From the NCBI RefSeq assembly GCF_000090795.2, contig NW_003546269.1, positions 379,302 through 443,301 on the forward strand: a DNA stretch of 64,000 nucleotides. Direction: 5' to 3'. Positions 61,705 through 64,000 of this stretch are shown here, piece after piece. The position numbers and the translations under genes are program-made. The DNA comes from Amphimedon queenslandica. Its lineage: Eukaryota > Porifera > Demospongiae > Haplosclerida > Niphatidae. How positions within the stretch are numbered: the first letter of the stretch is position 1; the number at the start of each line of letters is the position of its first letter. The notes beneath the pieces are model-generated. The model was not told the origin of the DNA. It saw only the letters and a program-made list of their open reading frames with translations, and searched no databases.

Positions 61705-63419
61705 TCAAACAGCATGAGGTGCATTTTTCATCATATCTTTACCAATCTGAACTAATTGCTCATCTTCTTGTTTGGTGAGTATGTCACACACCACAATGAG
61801 GTTATCATTAGGTGCATCTATTGTTTGCAGCCTTTTATGCAGCTCACGAATTAATCTACTGCCTCTTTGATAATTGGAGTAACTAGGTACTGTAGTGATG
61901 TCATCTAGTATTGATTGGCTGATGAGTCCTGCACCAAGAAACTCATCACTGATTCTATCAAAGATAGTGCTAGTGCCAGAGCCAATGATTGAGCTAAGTG
62001 TGGGGATTTTCTTGCGAAATACCTCAGAAGCTGTAATAGATTGTTAATTTGTTATTGTTAATGCACACAATATACATACCTTTATTTGATTTTTCAATAA
62101 CAGCTGGGCCTACTTCCAATGAAGGTACTAAAGGTGAAGCAAAAAGTAGAACCCTTAATTTATAATGTATTCATAATATTACAAACTTACTGCATACATT
62201 CCTTGATTTATGTACTACAATAGCAATACTGTCTTTCTTGTCTATATTGATTCCACTGACAGTGATTTCATAGTCAAGCCATTCAGCAGCTGTTGCTGTT
62301 GCTCGCAGTATTACAGAAATATATGGAGGAAGGTCACTTGAGGTCTTGGACTCAGTATAGGCACATACATCTCTCTCATGTATCTATAATCAAATCATAT
62401 TACATTATGCTTTTTAAAACCTATAATTATTTCATTACTGTAGGAGGTATTCTAAGTGGTCGTACTGTCCATCCAACTGGCTTATCTTCAGGAAAGTGAA
62501 GCTCTAGTTGGCTATCAGTTCTCATCTGAAAAGGAAAATTCCATTCCTCTTCTCCAAACTTCTTATAAGACTCCTTCTAAAGTATTGATTGTTGAAAACT
62601 ACATTGAGATGCATGCAGAGATTTACTTTAAACTTGATGATTGCATCATTGTGAGGAAGATCATTTAAAACTGCAAAATTCATTTTCATATTCTCAAACT
62701 CTCTTTTGTAATAAATCAATCCTTGACATCTCAGTAAAGGAACTTGCCAAAATCGATCTAATTAATTCAAAAAGGTCTAACTAAGAATTAATTAAACTTA
62801 CATCCAATAGCAGTTGCAAATGCTGCAGTTGCTGACACCACCAATACGATAGCAATCAATGAGAACTCATTTAATTGTATGGTACCATAATTGAAACCAG
62901 CAAGGAAATCCCCTCCTGGTAAGAGATCAAACTTAAATGGAGGTTGAACAGAATGTGATACAGCAAAACTGAGATACTTGCTCTGAGATTGATCAGTAAT
63001 GCTAGCACAATGCATTAACTGAACAGTGACTGGCTTATCTAATGGCAAAGGAGAATTGAGAGCAATTGAAGTGACAGAACTTATGAGCTGGGTTCCTTCT
63101 GGAAACACAAACTGCTCAGCCCATAATCCTTTAACTGTCACATCATAGCTAACAGCTGCTGTTGGAGTCGTGATTAGTTCCTGAGGAAAAAACAAACTTA
63201 GACCACATTGTTGTAAATCAACAGTATTGTTTGCGTCACTGGTAAAAGTGACATTCTTTTCACCGAGGACAATATTTTTAGGAGCTATTTCTACAAATGC
63301 AAATTATATGCACACAAATACATAAATTAACTTAAAACCGAGTTGCATGTACCTTCAATTTTATCACTGCCAAAAGTATCAATGTGAGTTTCAAGTTCAT
63401 CGCGAAGCAAAAAAGATGA
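61705..63419 (-). CDS. ZU5-like / transmembrane / death-fold-like protein, 3' part (5' exons unresolved)
   Basis: Seven exons (63353-63419, 62802-63290, 62627-62670, 62439-62576, 62191-62383, 62080-62127, 61705-62030) join in phase to 434 residues; the 5' end is not found and probably lies past the repeat array at the window end. The first large exon reads as a ZU5-type fold: CGLSLFFPQELI, then FVFPEGTQLISSVTSIALN and KPVTVQLMHCA (the PV-x-L-x-HCA signature). It ends with a hydrophobic helix (FSLIAIVLVVSATAAFATAIG). The next ~120 residues occupy the place of a UPA-like module but I cannot confirm it. The last ~100 (IFDRISDEFLGAGLISQSILDD...LIRELHKRL) look CARD/Death-like. ZU5-death combinations occur in UNC5 and PIDD. 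Confidence 0.6.
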
Positions 63420-63459
63420 CTAAAATATATACAAATAACTTTCAGTGATTAATGATTAG

Positions 63460-64000
63460 TGCAATTTAACTTACTCCCTGAATGAATAGAAAAATTCACA
63501 CAGGTGACATTTGTAAGGAGAAAATATTTAATGATTAATGAATAGTGTAAATTAAACTTACATCCTGAACCAACAGAAAGAAGAATATCATTCACACAGG
63601 TAAAATTTGTAAGGAGAGACAAATAACATTCAATCATTAATGAATAGTGTAAATTAAACTTACATACTGAACCAATAGAAAGAAAAATATCATTCACACA
63701 GGTAGCATTTGTAAGGAGAGACAAATAACATTCAATCATTAATGAATAGTGTAAATTAAACTTACAGACTGAACCAATAGAAAGAAAGAATATCATTCAC
63801 ACAGGTAACATTTGTAAGGAGAGACAAGTAACATTCAATCATTAATGAATAGTGTAAATTAAACTTACATCCTGAACCAACAGAAACAAAGAATATCATT
63901 CACACAGGTAACATTTGTAAGGAGAGACAAATAACATTCAATCATTAATAAATAGTGTAAATTAAACTTACAGACTGAACCAATAGAAAGAAGAATATCA
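63460..64000. repeat. ~103-base tandem array, at least five copies, truncated by the window end
   Basis: Units share ATTCAATCATTAATGAATAG, CTTACA, CTGAACCAA(C/T)AGAAA and CACACAGGTAACATTTGTAA. On the minus strand each unit ends in a pyrimidine tract, CAG, three bases (GAT, TCT, TAT or GGA) and GTAAGT. The long minus open frame across it is a by-product of the repeat. Confidence 0.9.

Noticed and set aside
63449-63796. 115-residue minus-strand protein in the tandem array
   Set aside because: It is a translation of the ~103-base repeat including splice-site-like motifs; no independent evidence for coding.

Overview
The window is eukaryotic and animal. Genes carry many short GT-AG introns (often 40-80 bases), intergenic DNA is AT-rich, and the set is metazoan: DNA2, a multi-Tudor protein, EXOG, PPP1R42, an EndoU nuclease, an ankyrin-Roc-Death protein, COX5B, HADHA, PREB/SEC12 and a ZU5-death-fold protein. 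Compact introns, several lineage-expanded death-fold/GTPase genes and dense small repeats suggest a demosponge of the Amphimedon type; this is inference. A 659-base N run (43003-43661) shows it is a draft assembly.

Layout. 1-1819: N-terminal half of DNA2 (minus), facing an unrecognised six-exon plus-strand gene (1910-4801) across a short promoter with E2F-like sites. 5374-15149: a 3049-residue, 11-Tudor-domain protein (minus). 15115-16206: probable small minus gene, unresolved. 16292-18255 EXOG (minus) and 18441-19926 PPP1R42 (plus) share a bidirectional promoter. 20043-22718 EndoU. 23615-29548 ankyrin-Roc-COR-Death protein. 31100-33192 COX5B (minus), divergent from a decayed copy of the first four HADHA exons (33269-34448). 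35495-51662 HADHA, 21 exons; its last intron holds three intronless minus-strand AIG1/GIMAP-like GTPases. 51887-54316 a two-domain cyclic-nucleotide-binding protein. 54428-57190 PREB. 57289-60655 two intronless genes (death-fold; B-box/NHL), followed by a broken second copy of the last three PREB exons. 61705-63419 a ZU5/transmembrane/death-fold gene (minus) running into a ~103-base tandem array at the window end.

Repeats. A ~186-base unit with a perfect 20-base palindrome recurs in introns and intergenic DNA in both orientations. At least six MITE-like elements with terminal inverted repeats are present, one carrying a tRNA-like block. Two coding loci (HADHA, PREB) have shed partial duplicates, and the GTPase cluster carries a relic of HADHA exon 20, which records how it duplicated.

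How the genes relate. Most are unrelated housekeeping genes (replication, mitochondrial fatty-acid oxidation and respiration, COPII secretion, mitochondrial DNA repair, cilium/centrosome). The accessory parts, namely nested GTPases, death-fold proteins and the B-box/NHL protein, look like innate-immune or cell-death modules. Exon joins were checked by eye for phase; all totals given are whole codon numbers.
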